From QAMX01 sp964448855 (lineage in GTDB: Bacteria > Bacillota > Clostridia > Oscillospirales > QAMX01): a stretch of 62,715 nt of DNA. The DNA is taken from assembly GCA_964448855.1 (NCBI GenBank), contig CAYUXI010000014.1, positions 1-62,715 on the forward strand, in the 5' to 3' direction. Numbering within the stretch: position 1 is the first letter of the stretch; the number at the start of each line of letters is the position of its first letter. Shown here one piece after another: positions 50,626-59,267 of this stretch. The notes below the pieces were generated by a model. The model was given only the letters and a program-made list of their open reading frames with translations, had not been told where the DNA came from and did no database searches. Made by a program: the position numbers and the translations under genes.

Positions 50626-51177
50626 TTACCCGGCGACAGTCAGCCGCTCGATCGACTTGCCCATGGCATACTGCGCACAGTACACACGGGTACATTTTTT
50701 GAATTTGGCAAACGTTTTCTGTGCCGTTTCTGCATCGCCATACACCTTCCAACAGCCCACACATGGACAGCTGCTCGATGGGTTTTCCATGAAACCGCAG
50801 ACATCCTCCGGGGGATAGCCGAGAAACAGGCCAATCTCGTGCGGAAATTCAGAGTGATCGGCCAGACGCCTGATCAGCTGAACGATGCATCGCTCCGGCG
50901 TTTCGACGGTGTATCCACATCCGTGCAAAATGCGACAGGCTGCCGCGTCCGTCAGATCGTGTTTCAACCGAGACGGCCGATACAGATAAATCAGAGCCCT
51001 GCCGTCCCGATAGCGAAGCGGAAGAACACGGATGCCTTTGGCGGAGAGTGCCCGGTTCCAAAGCCGCACGGCCTCGCGCATATGATCGGCACTGGCATAC
51101 CGACACCCGAACAGATTGCCGGTTTTCATCCCGGCGAGTGTCGGAGAACAGTGTTGAATCAGCATCTCCTCAGACAT
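50626..51177 (-). CDS. DUF3793 family protein
   Basis: This 183-residue protein matches DUF3793: CSPTLAGMKTGNLF near the N-terminus, LIYLYRPSRL in the middle, and EIGLFLGYPPEDVCGF then CVGCWKVYGD. The function is unknown. AAGGAG lies 9 nt before ATG 51177; an ATG directly next to that site is rejected. It forms a unit with flavodoxin, so an iron-starvation role is inferred. Confidence 0.88.
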   Translation of the reverse strand: MSEEMLIQHCSPTLAGMKTGNLFGCRYASADHMREAVRLWNRALSAKGIRVLPLRYRDGRALIYLYRPSRLKHDLTDAAACRILHGCGYTVETPERCIVQLIRRLADHSEFPHEIGLFLGYPPEDVCGFMENPSSSCPCVGCWKVYGDAETAQKTFAKFKKCTRVYCAQYAMGKSIERLTVAG

Positions 51178-51199
51178 CACGAACATCTCCTTTTTACGC

Positions 51200-51217
51200 G
51201 GTTAGGCGAAACTAACC
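51200..51217 (-). promoter_or_regulatory. Metal-repressor-like operator upstream of DUF3793-flavodoxin
   Basis: GGTTAG-GCGAAA-CTAACC is a perfect 6-6-6 inverted repeat 23 nt before the DUF3793 start. The arms look like DtxR/IdeR boxes (TTAG and CTAA cores). A similar dyad lies at 59007-59030. Confidence 0.6.
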
Positions 51218-51247
51218 AAATCGGTTTTCAAGGCGTGCAGTCACACC

Positions 51248-52219
51248 TCACGAGCATATGATACCAGAAAGGGAAGCTGCTTTCCGCTCTGAACCGACAG
51301 ACAAAGGCTCCAATCGGATACTCTTTTGCGCGCTGCGCATTTCACTGCGATACTGCGCCGGATTCATCCCCTTGACGGCGCGAAAAGCCGATGCGAATTT
51401 GCTCCCGTTGTCATAGCCGTGCGCTGCGGCGATTTCCAGAATGGTCTTGTCCGTGCGCTCCAGCTCCGATGCTGCCGATTCCATTTTCAACGTTCGTACA
51501 TATGCGCCGACCGGGACGCCATAGACATTCCGAAAGGTGTTCTTGATGTGCGCCGGTGAAACGTGAAACGCGCCGGAAAGCTGTTCAAGCGTCACGCGCT
51601 CCTCCAAATGCGCAGAGAGATACGATGCAATTCTCTGGGCGAGTGCAACCTGTGAGCGGGTGTGCAGCCGCGTGGCCAACTCGTCATCTTGAATGCTCAG
51701 CTGGCTCAGAAACAGCAGCAGCTCCAACGTCTTGATTTTGCAGTAGCCCCTTTGAATGGATTCTGGCACGGCGTAGATCTCCGAAAAAATATGTGCAATC
51801 GCCGGATGGGCGCGTGCAATGTATCCGTGCTGGTTGCCGCAAAATTTTTCAGCCAGAGACCTCGGCTGCACCTCCACATCATCCAGAAAACAGGAGAGAC
51901 AATGTGGCGTCCTGTCCAGATCGATGCGAAGCGTCAGACCGTGATAGTGCCCAAGCGGCAGGTTCCAAACGGGGGAGAGCACCGCGTCTCGGACGATCAT
52001 CAGATCGCCGGCTGACAAACAGACAAACGCATCGCCCAGCCGAAGCCCGGAACGCCCTTCCCGACAGTAGAGGATGGTGAGCACCGATTCCTTTTGACCG
52101 GCGGGCATACGGACGCTTTGATGGCCGTGTGCATCGACAAAGGAACAATCAATCCCCGGAAAGACGGAAATCGTGGTGATTCGGTAGGGCTCATTCTTCG
52201 GCGCATTCGTCACCAGCAT
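51248..52219 (-). CDS. AraC family transcriptional regulator
   Basis: This 323-residue protein has a ligand-binding N-terminal part and, in the last 100 residues, two AraC helix-turn-helix units (LEQLSGAFHVSPAHIKNTFR and ILEIAAAHGYDNGSKFASAFR, then GMNPAQYR). ATG 52219 overlaps the previous stop by 10 nt; a longer frame upstream has no site. It is the last gene of the eleven-gene operon and may control it in response to the operon's product or a siderophore-like ligand. Confidence 0.9.
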   Translation of the reverse strand: MLVTNAPKNEPYRITTISVFPGIDCSFVDAHGHQSVRMPAGQKESVLTILYCREGRSGLRLGDAFVCLSAGDLMIVRDAVLSPVWNLPLGHYHGLTLRIDLDRTPHCLSCFLDDVEVQPRSLAEKFCGNQHGYIARAHPAIAHIFSEIYAVPESIQRGYCKIKTLELLLFLSQLSIQDDELATRLHTRSQVALAQRIASYLSAHLEERVTLEQLSGAFHVSPAHIKNTFRNVYGVPVGAYVRTLKMESAASELERTDKTILEIAAAHGYDNGSKFASAFRAVKGMNPAQYRSEMRSAQKSIRLEPLSVGSERKAASLSGIICS

Positions 52220-52707
52220 ACGATACCCGCCGACAGTGCAGCAATCACCGCAAAGAGCGGGATTCCCCGGAGAAAGGAGGCGATGTGCTTGCTGGGGTCT
52301 TGATAGCGTTCTTTCTCCGGGAGGAACGAGAAGCGAATGCGCTTCGTATGTCGCCACCAGAGCAAATCAATCACCACCAGATCAAACACCCCAAGCCCTT
52401 CGCCCAGCAGAAGGAAAAAACGGAAAGCCGTCCAAAAATCGCGCAAGCCGAGAAGCCCCTTCAGCGCAAACCCCAATCCGGAAAAGACGGCCGTAAAGAG
52501 CAGCAAATTGCCAAACAGGATCGACAGCAGGGATTTCTCCTGCGGCGCAGCTTTGCTCAATTTCGGATGCGCCCGCACCGCCTGCTGGACTGCATCGGGA
52601 TAGGAACGAAGCCCTGCAAGGTTCTTCCTGTCCGTTCCCGTGCCCAGGAAACAGCAGAACCAATAGAAAAGGTCAAACAGAAATGCAATTGCAATTTTTA
52701 TGGTCAT
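52210..52707 (-). CDS. Small four-helix membrane protein 1 (operon family)
   Basis: This 165-residue protein has about four membrane helices. Its C-terminal half, with VIDLLWWRHTKRIRFSFLPE, follows the same pattern as the proteins at 53362 and 54764 (D, then W or F, then TK or IK, then P-x-E and a final helix), so the three look like paralogues. I do not recognise the family. It overlaps the AraC gene and starts just after an ATC-hydrolase-like gene. Confidence 0.75.
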   Translation of the reverse strand: MTIKIAIAFLFDLFYWFCCFLGTGTDRKNLAGLRSYPDAVQQAVRAHPKLSKAAPQEKSLLSILFGNLLLFTAVFSGLGFALKGLLGLRDFWTAFRFFLLLGEGLGVFDLVVIDLLWWRHTKRIRFSFLPEKERYQDPSKHIASFLRGIPLFAVIAALSAGIVCW

Positions 52708-52710
52708 TGT

Positions 52711-53349
52711 TCATCCCTCTGTTCTCTTTTTGTAGCCGCAGTCGCAGTAGTCGTCGCCATTTGCAAGGGTACACTCCCGCACAAACTGCGATGCACCACC
52801 GGCTTCACTCATAGCATAGTCCAAGGCACACATGGCAGGAACAAGATCAAATAGTCCCTGCTCCTGCATCAGGGTGCAGATGCCGCACTTTGTAAACCGC
52901 GCCTCGTAGCCGCTATTATCGGCATAAGGCAGAAAGTCCATATTCCACGAATAAGGATTGCGGTCAGCTGCCCGAAAAGCGGCGGTTTTCTTCATGCCTT
53001 CTATGTCCTTCGGCGTGAATTTCTGTTTCCCGCTCAGTCGGCAAAACCATTTCATGATACCTGTCATCATAGAACTGCGATAGTAAACCGTGAGCGTTTC
53101 CACATCGGGGCGTTCGGGCATATTCAGCACCACCGCCGCCAGCATGGCACAACCGACGATGTTCATCTGAAAACGGTCGCCTTTTTCAAACACCGGCAGA
53201 TTTTCGATGATTTCTTTGTATTTCCTCTTGGCCTGACGCATGACCGATTTCGCTGTGCTTGGTGACAGACAAAACACGACGCTCAGATTCCGCTCAAAGG
53301 ATTTCCCAAACAGCAACCACACAGCAAAAGGCATCCCTATGTATTTCAT
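52711..53349 (-). CDS. L-2-amino-thiazoline-4-carboxylic acid hydrolase family protein 1
   Basis: This 212-residue protein has the C-terminal pattern of the ATC hydrolase family (PF14196): CALDYAMSEAGGASQF, RECTLANG and YCDCGY. The founding enzyme opens a thiazoline ring on the way to cysteine in Pseudomonas; what Clostridia members do is unknown. It has a second family member at 56205 in the same operon. GGAGG precedes the ATG. Confidence 0.82.
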   Translation of the reverse strand: MKYIGMPFAVWLLFGKSFERNLSVVFCLSPSTAKSVMRQAKRKYKEIIENLPVFEKGDRFQMNIVGCAMLAAVVLNMPERPDVETLTVYYRSSMMTGIMKWFCRLSGKQKFTPKDIEGMKKTAAFRAADRNPYSWNMDFLPYADNSGYEARFTKCGICTLMQEQGLFDLVPAMCALDYAMSEAGGASQFVRECTLANGDDYCDCGYKKRTEG

Positions 53350-53361
53350 ACGGCTTCCTCC

Positions 53362-53859
53362 TCACCACATCCAAAGCATCAGCCCACTACTGATAAAACC
53401 TGCCAAAACCGCAAAGGGCACCACAGGCAGGCACACCTTTACATGAAACCACTTTTGATGATATTCCTTTTCCATATGCTCTGTTCCTGGGAGTCGCACA
53501 CGTTTGATATTGGCAAACAGCACCCAGTCCAGAAAGAAGGTATCCCAGGCAAACACGCTGAGCATATACACCCACGTCAGCCCCACACCCTGCCAGAAGG
53601 TTTTTGCCCCGGCCAGATGCAGCATCCAGGCAAATACAAACAGGAATACCACTACAGCGATGAGCTTTTTTACAAGCATCCACCTGGTCAGCTTTTCTTT
53701 CGCCGCCTCCTTGTGCTGGGAGCGATAGTATTCCGCCTGAATCTCCGGAGGATAGTCGCTGATAAAGGTCAGAGGATTGATGAGTAGCATCCCGAACACC
53801 AGCACAGTGAAGCCAAGGAGCATGAGGGCAATTTCGATTCGAATTACGGAAATATTCAT
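53362..53859 (-). CDS. Small four-helix membrane protein 2 (operon family)
   Basis: This 165-residue protein has about four membrane helices, with FLDWVLFANIKRVRLPGTEH aligned by eye to GYWVGHTKAWVIPGTEDL of membrane protein 3. Unknown function. AGAAGGAG lies before the ATG, 15 nt after the MBL gene. Confidence 0.75.
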   Translation of the reverse strand: MNISVIRIEIALMLLGFTVLVFGMLLINPLTFISDYPPEIQAEYYRSQHKEAAKEKLTRWMLVKKLIAVVVFLFVFAWMLHLAGAKTFWQGVGLTWVYMLSVFAWDTFFLDWVLFANIKRVRLPGTEHMEKEYHQKWFHVKVCLPVVPFAVLAGFISSGLMLWMW

Positions 53860-53874
53860 GATGTGTTTCTCCTT

Positions 53875-54750
53875 CTACAACGACACCGGCAGCATCTTTT
53901 TCAGCCGAACGCTCTTCGCCTGTTCTTTCGTGTCCTCGCTCTCGTCATAGGCATCAAAGGGGGCGTTTGGGTCATGTGGCTTCTGCTTTTTGGAGGCACG
54001 GCAGACGGTGTCGGTATGGGCGAACACAAAGTCTAAATCGTCCGACCAGCCGGTATGTCCGGTAATGACAATGGGGTTTATTCCACGACCTCTCAGCAGC
54101 CTTTCCAGCGCCGCCAGAGATCGTATGGACATGGCGTTGTCCTCTGCCAGATCGTCAAGAAAGCTGCATCCGCCCAGCGGACCGAACCAGATGGTATCTC
54201 CCGTAAACAGGTAAGCATCATCAATAAGATATACCATGTGTCCCCATGTGTGTCCCGGCACTAAGATACACTCGATCTTAATTCCATCAATTTCAAAAAC
54301 CTGTCCATCTTTTAACAGAACCTTTTTGTTGTCGATCTGCACATATGGCAGTTTGTACCAACCACCATAGACCTTGCGCCGCACTTCATTTGTGAGATAG
54401 CGGTTTTCAATCTCGCCGATATAAAGCGTTGCATGGGTGAACAGTCCATCGCTGTCCCGTTCCACCGCACCCACATGGTCGGTATCCTGATGGGTGATAA
54501 GGATATGCCTGATATCCTCTGGCTTTAATCCCAGCCATTCCATCTTCTCTCCCAGCCGCTCGTAATTATAGCCGGCGTCGATCATGATGGTGGTTCCATT
54601 CTTCGTATAGAAGAATATATTTGCCACAAATTCACGGACGCATTTCACACGCTCATCGATGATGCCTGTGTTCAGAGGTTTGAATATCTCCTTGCCACGG
54701 AATTTTATAGCCATAACCTTTTCCTGTAATTTAGATGCTGATTTTGACAT
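53875..54750 (-). CDS. MBL fold metallo-hydrolase
   Basis: This 291-residue protein has the metal-binding THQDTDHVG near residues 85-93, GHTWGHMVY with the third His, TGDTIWFG with the bridging Asp, and TGHTGW with the last His. It is a complete hydrolase-type MBL protein of unknown substrate. AAAGGAGG before ATG 54750 sets the start. Confidence 0.9.
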   Translation of the reverse strand: MSKSASKLQEKVMAIKFRGKEIFKPLNTGIIDERVKCVREFVANIFFYTKNGTTIMIDAGYNYERLGEKMEWLGLKPEDIRHILITHQDTDHVGAVERDSDGLFTHATLYIGEIENRYLTNEVRRKVYGGWYKLPYVQIDNKKVLLKDGQVFEIDGIKIECILVPGHTWGHMVYLIDDAYLFTGDTIWFGPLGGCSFLDDLAEDNAMSIRSLAALERLLRGRGINPIVITGHTGWSDDLDFVFAHTDTVCRASKKQKPHDPNAPFDAYDESEDTKEQAKSVRLKKMLPVSL

Positions 54751-54763
54751 TGTGTTTCCTCCT

Positions 54764-55252
54764 TTACAGCAACATTCCAATCCCCGCAAGAACCGCAGAA
54801 ATTACTGCCATGCCGACCGTACCGGCCAGCCATTTTTTGTGCTTGTCAGCTTTCGTGATATAGGGCATGAGATCCTCTGTTCCCGGTATCACCCACGCCT
54901 TGGTGTGTCCGACCCAATAACCATCAATTAGGAATCGGTCGATGAGATTCATTACAAACAGGATCACAAAGCACTGCCAGAAACCGTCCCAAAACGTATG
55001 TGCCCCATTGATGGCATACACGCAGATCAGTACATAGACAAGATACACCGGAATGCAGAGTGCCTTGAAGCACAGAGCGTTCCGTTTGATCTTCTCCTTG
55101 GTGGTCAACCCCAGTGCAACGCACCGCTCCTGCACCTTTTGGTCATACAGATGCACCATACCGACAGCACCTTTTCGGATACCAACGGCACAAACCAAAA
55201 CCAGTAAGGCACCGAGTCCCAGACCTTCCAAAATCGTTTGAAACAGCATCAT
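54764..55252 (-). CDS. Small four-helix membrane protein 3 (operon family)
   Basis: This 162-residue protein has about four membrane helices, and GYWVGHTKAWVIPGTEDL in its C-terminal half, the clearest version of the pattern shared with the proteins at 52210 and 53362. Its ATG overlaps the stop of the reductase gene. Function unknown. Confidence 0.75.
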   Translation of the reverse strand: MMLFQTILEGLGLGALLVLVCAVGIRKGAVGMVHLYDQKVQERCVALGLTTKEKIKRNALCFKALCIPVYLVYVLICVYAINGAHTFWDGFWQCFVILFVMNLIDRFLIDGYWVGHTKAWVIPGTEDLMPYITKADKHKKWLAGTVGMAVISAVLAGIGMLL

Positions 55253-56184
55253 GCATTCCGCTCCAAATACTGTCCGCATTCCTGCTCCAATGCTTGCCAT
55301 GTGGGGTACTTCGCACCGGTTTTCTCGAAGAATCGCTTAATATCGCGGTTCAGTGCATTCATCTCACCTACTGCGTTCATGGCATGGTCGGAGGCGCAGA
55401 TTTTGCCAAGGCTTGTGGCGCACATGAGCTTGAAAAAGCGCAGACAGGTCTTTCGATAGGCGGCACTCTCGAAATCCTTGTCCGCTTTCGGTAAAATTTC
55501 ATGTCCGGCGTTTTGGATGGCACGGTAGCCCTCAATATTGGCATCGATCAGCCGATTTAAGTAAGCGGTATTCCCCTTGAGCTTTTTAAGGTCACCGTCT
55601 GTTTTGTAGCAGGCGAATGCCGCCGGAAGCACAAACGCCGCATGACAGAGGAGATAGTCTCCCATGTTCGGCTCGTAGACGACCTTGAATTTCATTCCGG
55701 CAAAAATCTCGTCGATCAGCGCTTTATTGGAGGGCGCACCCCGTAGCTGCCCGATGGTGATTTTCTTCAAGTCCATGGACACCACCCGGTCACTCTCCCG
55801 ATGACCTGCCGAAAGAGAAAAGCCAAACAGCACATTTTTCTCCGGCAGGAGTGCGGCAATTTCCGCTGCCCGTACATTGTTGCCTACGAAAACAATGTTC
55901 TTCGCTCGGCTTAAGCGCAGCGTGTCGAGTACCGATTCGATCTGCGTGTAGCGCACGACCGCGAAAACCACATCATACGGATCTTCCGGCTTCAGCTCCG
56001 TCACCACCGGAACATGGCTAACGGTCGCCCACGGCGAAAAGATGCTCTTGATTTTCAGTCCGTTCTTCTGAATTTTCTCGCCCCATGCGCCCCGTGCCAG
56101 CAGCGTGACATCCTTTCCGGCATGAAACAGGTCATTTGCCAGATTGCAGCCCAGAACGCCTGCGCCGAATACCAAAATTTTCAT
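55249..56184 (-). CDS. Ketopantoate reductase (PanE/ApbA)-like protein
   Basis: This 311-residue protein begins MKILVFGAGVLGCNLANDLF, a Rossmann NADP site, and continues LARG, the PanE/ApbA pattern. It should reduce a 2-keto acid or similar group. Pantothenate genes are absent around it, and the operon context suggests a different substrate. ATG 56184 is the conserved family start. Confidence 0.85.
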   Translation of the reverse strand: MKILVFGAGVLGCNLANDLFHAGKDVTLLARGAWGEKIQKNGLKIKSIFSPWATVSHVPVVTELKPEDPYDVVFAVVRYTQIESVLDTLRLSRAKNIVFVGNNVRAAEIAALLPEKNVLFGFSLSAGHRESDRVVSMDLKKITIGQLRGAPSNKALIDEIFAGMKFKVVYEPNMGDYLLCHAAFVLPAAFACYKTDGDLKKLKGNTAYLNRLIDANIEGYRAIQNAGHEILPKADKDFESAAYRKTCLRFFKLMCATSLGKICASDHAMNAVGEMNALNRDIKRFFEKTGAKYPTWQALEQECGQYLERNA

Positions 56185-56204
56185 CGTCAAATCGCCTCTC
56201 TTTC

Positions 56205-56906
56205 TCACTTATTTCGCCGAAAGCCCTGTTCATCCACATATTCGGGGTGTTTTTTTAGAGATTCATCCCTGTCCCCGCAGATGGTATAATCGCACTTGCA
56301 GCCGTCCGCACAGGTGGTCGTCCGCACCAGCCGTGCGTGGAGCAACTCCATAGCAGCATAATCGGGATTGCACATGGCAGGCATAACTTCCAACAGGTCA
56401 TGCTGCTTCGCAAATTCCGCAATGGGGCAGGCTGTAAATTCGTAATAGATTGGTTTGTCCTTATCATAGGGTACAACGGTCATTTCATAATCGTGCCATG
56501 CGTTGCACTTCTTTTCGGAGGCAGCAAATGACCAGTGCAGAATGCGTTTCCAAAACGGCTTGTTGCAGTCTACAAAGGTCAGCTTACGAAATGTAGACAA
56601 AAACAGCTCGTTTTCCATTTCTTCGATTTCTCCAACGCTTGTCACTGCCTTGCAGACGGAGTAATAACTCATCAAAGCAATACAGTCATAAGTGCCGCCA
56701 ACGCCGTTGTGGAAATTTTTACTGCCACCGAGGTCGGTGCGCCAGTCGGAAAGGTATGTAGCATACTGCTGCTGTACCAGCTCCCAAACTGTTTCCCGCT
56801 CTGCTACCGGATAATGTAGGGCAATCTTTGCCTGAATCTGCTTCTTACATGGTTTGGAGTACAGAACATGGCAGGTGCGGTCAAATTGCAGTTCCTCGTC
56901 TTTCAT
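56205..56906 (-). CDS. L-2-amino-thiazoline-4-carboxylic acid hydrolase family protein 2
   Basis: This 233-residue protein has the family's C-terminal pattern CNPDYAAMELLHARLVRTTT with a following CADGCKCDYTICG. It is a paralogue of the protein at 52711 but has diverged. Its ATG overlaps the stop of the methyltransferase gene (TGATG). Its role is unknown. Confidence 0.82.
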   Translation of the reverse strand: MKDEELQFDRTCHVLYSKPCKKQIQAKIALHYPVAERETVWELVQQQYATYLSDWRTDLGGSKNFHNGVGGTYDCIALMSYYSVCKAVTSVGEIEEMENELFLSTFRKLTFVDCNKPFWKRILHWSFAASEKKCNAWHDYEMTVVPYDKDKPIYYEFTACPIAEFAKQHDLLEVMPAMCNPDYAAMELLHARLVRTTTCADGCKCDYTICGDRDESLKKHPEYVDEQGFRRNK

Positions 56907-57697
56907 CACTTTCTACCCACCAGCAGTGTCGAGCCTTGCAGCATCAGGCGATTCGCTTCTTTCTTCGTCATGAACATCCCGTCGGTGGTGTCGATCATGC
57001 GAACCTCCGCATAGCCTATTTCTTTGAGCTTCCGGCAGAAAGATTCCATATCGCCGTAGCGGTTTTTGCCCATGAGATCGTGGATGGCAAATGTGCCGCC
57101 CTTTTTCAGGGTACGCAAAGTTTCCAGCAGAAGCTGCTGTTTATCATAGCCCGAAATATTGTGATAGACATAGTTACTGGTGACAGCATCGAAGCTCTCA
57201 TCGGCAAAGGGTAGTTTGGTAGCGTCGGCTTTTTGAAACTCCGTGTTGCTTGCCTTTTCCGCTTTGGCATTGCTTTGGCAGAGGGTCAGGCTGAACTCCG
57301 CATAATCCTTGCCCCAGCGGTCAATGCCCACCATGCACCCCTGAGGATTTCGCTTGGCACAGGCGATGGTCAAAGCACCGCTGCCGCAGCCAATATCCAA
57401 ACCGATACCGCCTTCGGGCAGAGTGATATATTTTGCAGTTCCCTCAATGATTTTCCGCGAAAGCTGCCGCTTTCCATCATAGGAAAAGGCACGATAAGCC
57501 GTGATGCTCCATTGCAGCGTTTTCCCGCAACCGATGGTAGCGACGGCAAACACAATGGCAAGGATGATCCGCCATGTTTTCGTTACCCAAAGCCCGCAAA
57601 TGCCAAAGGCAGTCAGTGCCGCAATAGAAATCACCGTTGCAGCCGCCATGCCTGCGATCAAAATTTTCGGTACCCAATTCTTATAATTCGGTTTCAT
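56906..57697 (-). CDS. Membrane-anchored class I SAM methyltransferase
   Basis: This 263-residue protein has two N-terminal membrane helices (about residues 10-60) and then a Rossmann methyltransferase with motif I GLDIGCGSGALTIACA and a later LPFADESFDAVTSNYVYH. AAGGAG before ATG 57697 sets the start, which overlaps the previous stop. The membrane anchor suggests a lipid-like or membrane-embedded substrate. Confidence 0.88.
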   Translation of the reverse strand: MKPNYKNWVPKILIAGMAAATVISIAALTAFGICGLWVTKTWRIILAIVFAVATIGCGKTLQWSITAYRAFSYDGKRQLSRKIIEGTAKYITLPEGGIGLDIGCGSGALTIACAKRNPQGCMVGIDRWGKDYAEFSLTLCQSNAKAEKASNTEFQKADATKLPFADESFDAVTSNYVYHNISGYDKQQLLLETLRTLKKGGTFAIHDLMGKNRYGDMESFCRKLKEIGYAEVRMIDTTDGMFMTKKEANRLMLQGSTLLVGRK

Positions 57698-58383
57698 AAT
57701 GTTTCTCCTTTCCTGCAAACAAACCACGCAATGCCTTTCACATTGCCAATTTCCACGGTATCGTACATTTCTTCCAGCTTTGCTTTTAGGCTATCCACTG
57801 TTTCATAAGGTGGCGTAAAAAACTTCATAGGCTGATATAAGTGACGGATGAACCAATCTGTCCGCGCAAAGCTTCCTTTCACATAGAAGCAACCACAGAA
57901 CACGCCACCGGGTTTCAGAACACGATAAGTTTCCTTATAAGCCGCTTCCTTGTCAGGGAAAGCGTGAAAGCCATTGAGAGAAACCACTGTGTCAAAACTT
58001 CTGCCTGCAAAAGGCAATGCACCCACATCGCCCTGCTGAAAGCGGACATTAGAAAGTCCCAAACGCTCCGCTTTTTCCTGCGCCCGTCCCATCATGTCCG
58101 GAGAATAATCCAGACAGGTAATATCCGCATGGGGCAAGGTCTGATAAACCGGCATGGTCAGGATGCCCGTCCCCACCGGAACCTCCAGCAGCTTCCCATT
58201 GAAATCCGATGGAATCCCGGACAGAGCATGGGTCAAGTATTCATCGCACTCGGCTTTGCCCATGCCCCAAACCGCCTGACTCACCGCCTTGCCGCTGAGG
58301 GTAGTACAGGTGATCATACCATCGTAAAAACTGTTAGAGCCAGCTAACTTGTAGGCATTTTGAATGGCATCTTTTCGTTCCAA
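57694..58383 (-). CDS. Class I SAM methyltransferase
   Basis: This 229-residue protein has motif I LEVPVGTGILTMP (a Pro-Val variant of the usual D-x-G-x-G), CLDYSPDMM, and LPFAGRSFDTVVSLNGFHAF. It starts at TTG 58383, supported by AAAGGAG eight nt upstream. The substrate is unknown. Confidence 0.88.
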   Translation of the reverse strand: MERKDAIQNAYKLAGSNSFYDGMITCTTLSGKAVSQAVWGMGKAECDEYLTHALSGIPSDFNGKLLEVPVGTGILTMPVYQTLPHADITCLDYSPDMMGRAQEKAERLGLSNVRFQQGDVGALPFAGRSFDTVVSLNGFHAFPDKEAAYKETYRVLKPGGVFCGCFYVKGSFARTDWFIRHLYQPMKFFTPPYETVDSLKAKLEEMYDTVEIGNVKGIAWFVCRKGETL

Positions 58384-58385
58384 CT

Positions 58386-58991
58386 CTATCGCTCCTTTTC
58401 ACACTCTACATAGGTCAGCGGAAAGCTGGCTTTCAGCACTTCACTTTTCCGCACCACCCAACCTTGTTTCCGCAGGAAATCCAAGTAGCTTTCGCTTGAC
58501 CATTTGCTGTACTGGCGAAAACCAACCAGCTTCATCAGAAATGCTTTGACGTTGCCAAAAAAGTCGTTTCCGGCGTGGGTAAAGGTGGGGGCGATCAGCA
58601 CGCCGTCGTCCTTCAGCACCCGCCGAATCTCTGCCAATGCCTTTTCCGGCTCCGGCACGATATGCAGGGCGTTGGACACGACGACCACATCGAAGGACTG
58701 GTCAGCATAGGGCAGGTGGAACATATCCTGCACCGAAAAATGGAGCTTCGCCGACCGGACACCTTGCCTGGCCTGCCGAATCATCTCCACTGAGGCGTCC
58801 GTGGCTTCGATATGGTCAGCCGAACGGACAATGTGTTTGGCAATCAGCCCCGTTCCGGTGGCCAGCTCCAGCACCTGCTTGTGCCGCACCACGGGGGAGA
58901 TCAGGGAATACATTTGCCTGTACGCTTTATGGTCTTTGCGCATAAAGCGGTCATAAATTTTTGCCGTGCGATCCCAAAATGTTTTCTTCAT
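58386..58991 (-). CDS. Class I SAM methyltransferase (first gene of the operon)
   Basis: This 201-residue protein has motif I LELATGTGLIAKHI near residue 39, ATDASVEMI, and LPYADQSFDVVVVSNALHI. It resembles small UbiE/PmtA-like methyltransferases. GGAGGT lies before the ATG. It begins the operon that ends with AraC at 51248; the leader is about 270 nt. Confidence 0.9.
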   Translation of the reverse strand: MKKTFWDRTAKIYDRFMRKDHKAYRQMYSLISPVVRHKQVLELATGTGLIAKHIVRSADHIEATDASVEMIRQARQGVRSAKLHFSVQDMFHLPYADQSFDVVVVSNALHIVPEPEKALAEIRRVLKDDGVLIAPTFTHAGNDFFGNVKAFLMKLVGFRQYSKWSSESYLDFLRKQGWVVRKSEVLKASFPLTYVECEKER

Positions 58992-59006
58992 CTCAACACC
59001 TCCAAC

Positions 59007-59030
59007 ATCAGTTAGCCAAACCTAGCTGAT
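59007..59030 (-). promoter_or_regulatory. 24-bp dyad just upstream of the methyltransferase operon
   Basis: Nine-base arms starting ATCAGTTAG and ending CTAGCTGAT match at 8 of 9 positions around CCAAAC. The inner TTAG-N6-CTAG has the same spacing as the site at 51200. It sits between the leader hairpin and the ribosome binding site, so it may act as a repressor roadblock or as an RNA stem. Confidence 0.55.
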
Positions 59031-59033
59031 GAC

Positions 59034-59222
59034 CTATTGAAAAGCTGCCAAGCGGCAGCTCTGAACGGAATACACAGGGGAGCGGGATGCACCACCCAAC
59101 ACATCAGGCGCTGCAATCCATGCTGACGGCTGCAACCCCGCCAAAGCATCAAACGCCGGTATCAGCCACCCGAAGAGGGTAGGCGACAACGCATCCGTTT
59201 CCCAAAAACGGCCAATCACCAT
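59034..59222 (-). CDS. Possible leader ORF of 62 codons
   Basis: A frame starting ATG 59222 (MVIGRFWETDALSP) ends 43 nt before the first methyltransferase gene, and its last codons run through the hairpin at 59040. AAGGAG lies 12 nt before the ATG, rather far. It may be a leader peptide or chance. Confidence 0.25.
   Translation of the reverse strand: MVIGRFWETDALSPTLFGWLIPAFDALAGLQPSAWIAAPDVLGGASRSPVYSVQSCRLAAFQ
59040..59060 (-). terminator. Terminator-like hairpin in the operon leader
   Basis: AGCTGCC (59043-59049) pairs with GGCAGCT (59054-59060) around AAGC and, on minus, is followed by TTTTC. It lies between the promoter and first gene, so it may be an attenuator. Confidence 0.5.
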
Positions 59223-59267
59223 CGCCGCAAACGGCTCCTTGCTGATGATTTGCTCAGCGTTTCTTCT
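59061..59267 (-). other. Long untranslated leader of the eleven-gene operon
   Basis: About 200 nt separate the predicted start of transcription (near 59261) from the leader hairpin. Apart from the possible small frame I see no known riboswitch; a structured RNA cannot be excluded by eye. Confidence 0.4.
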
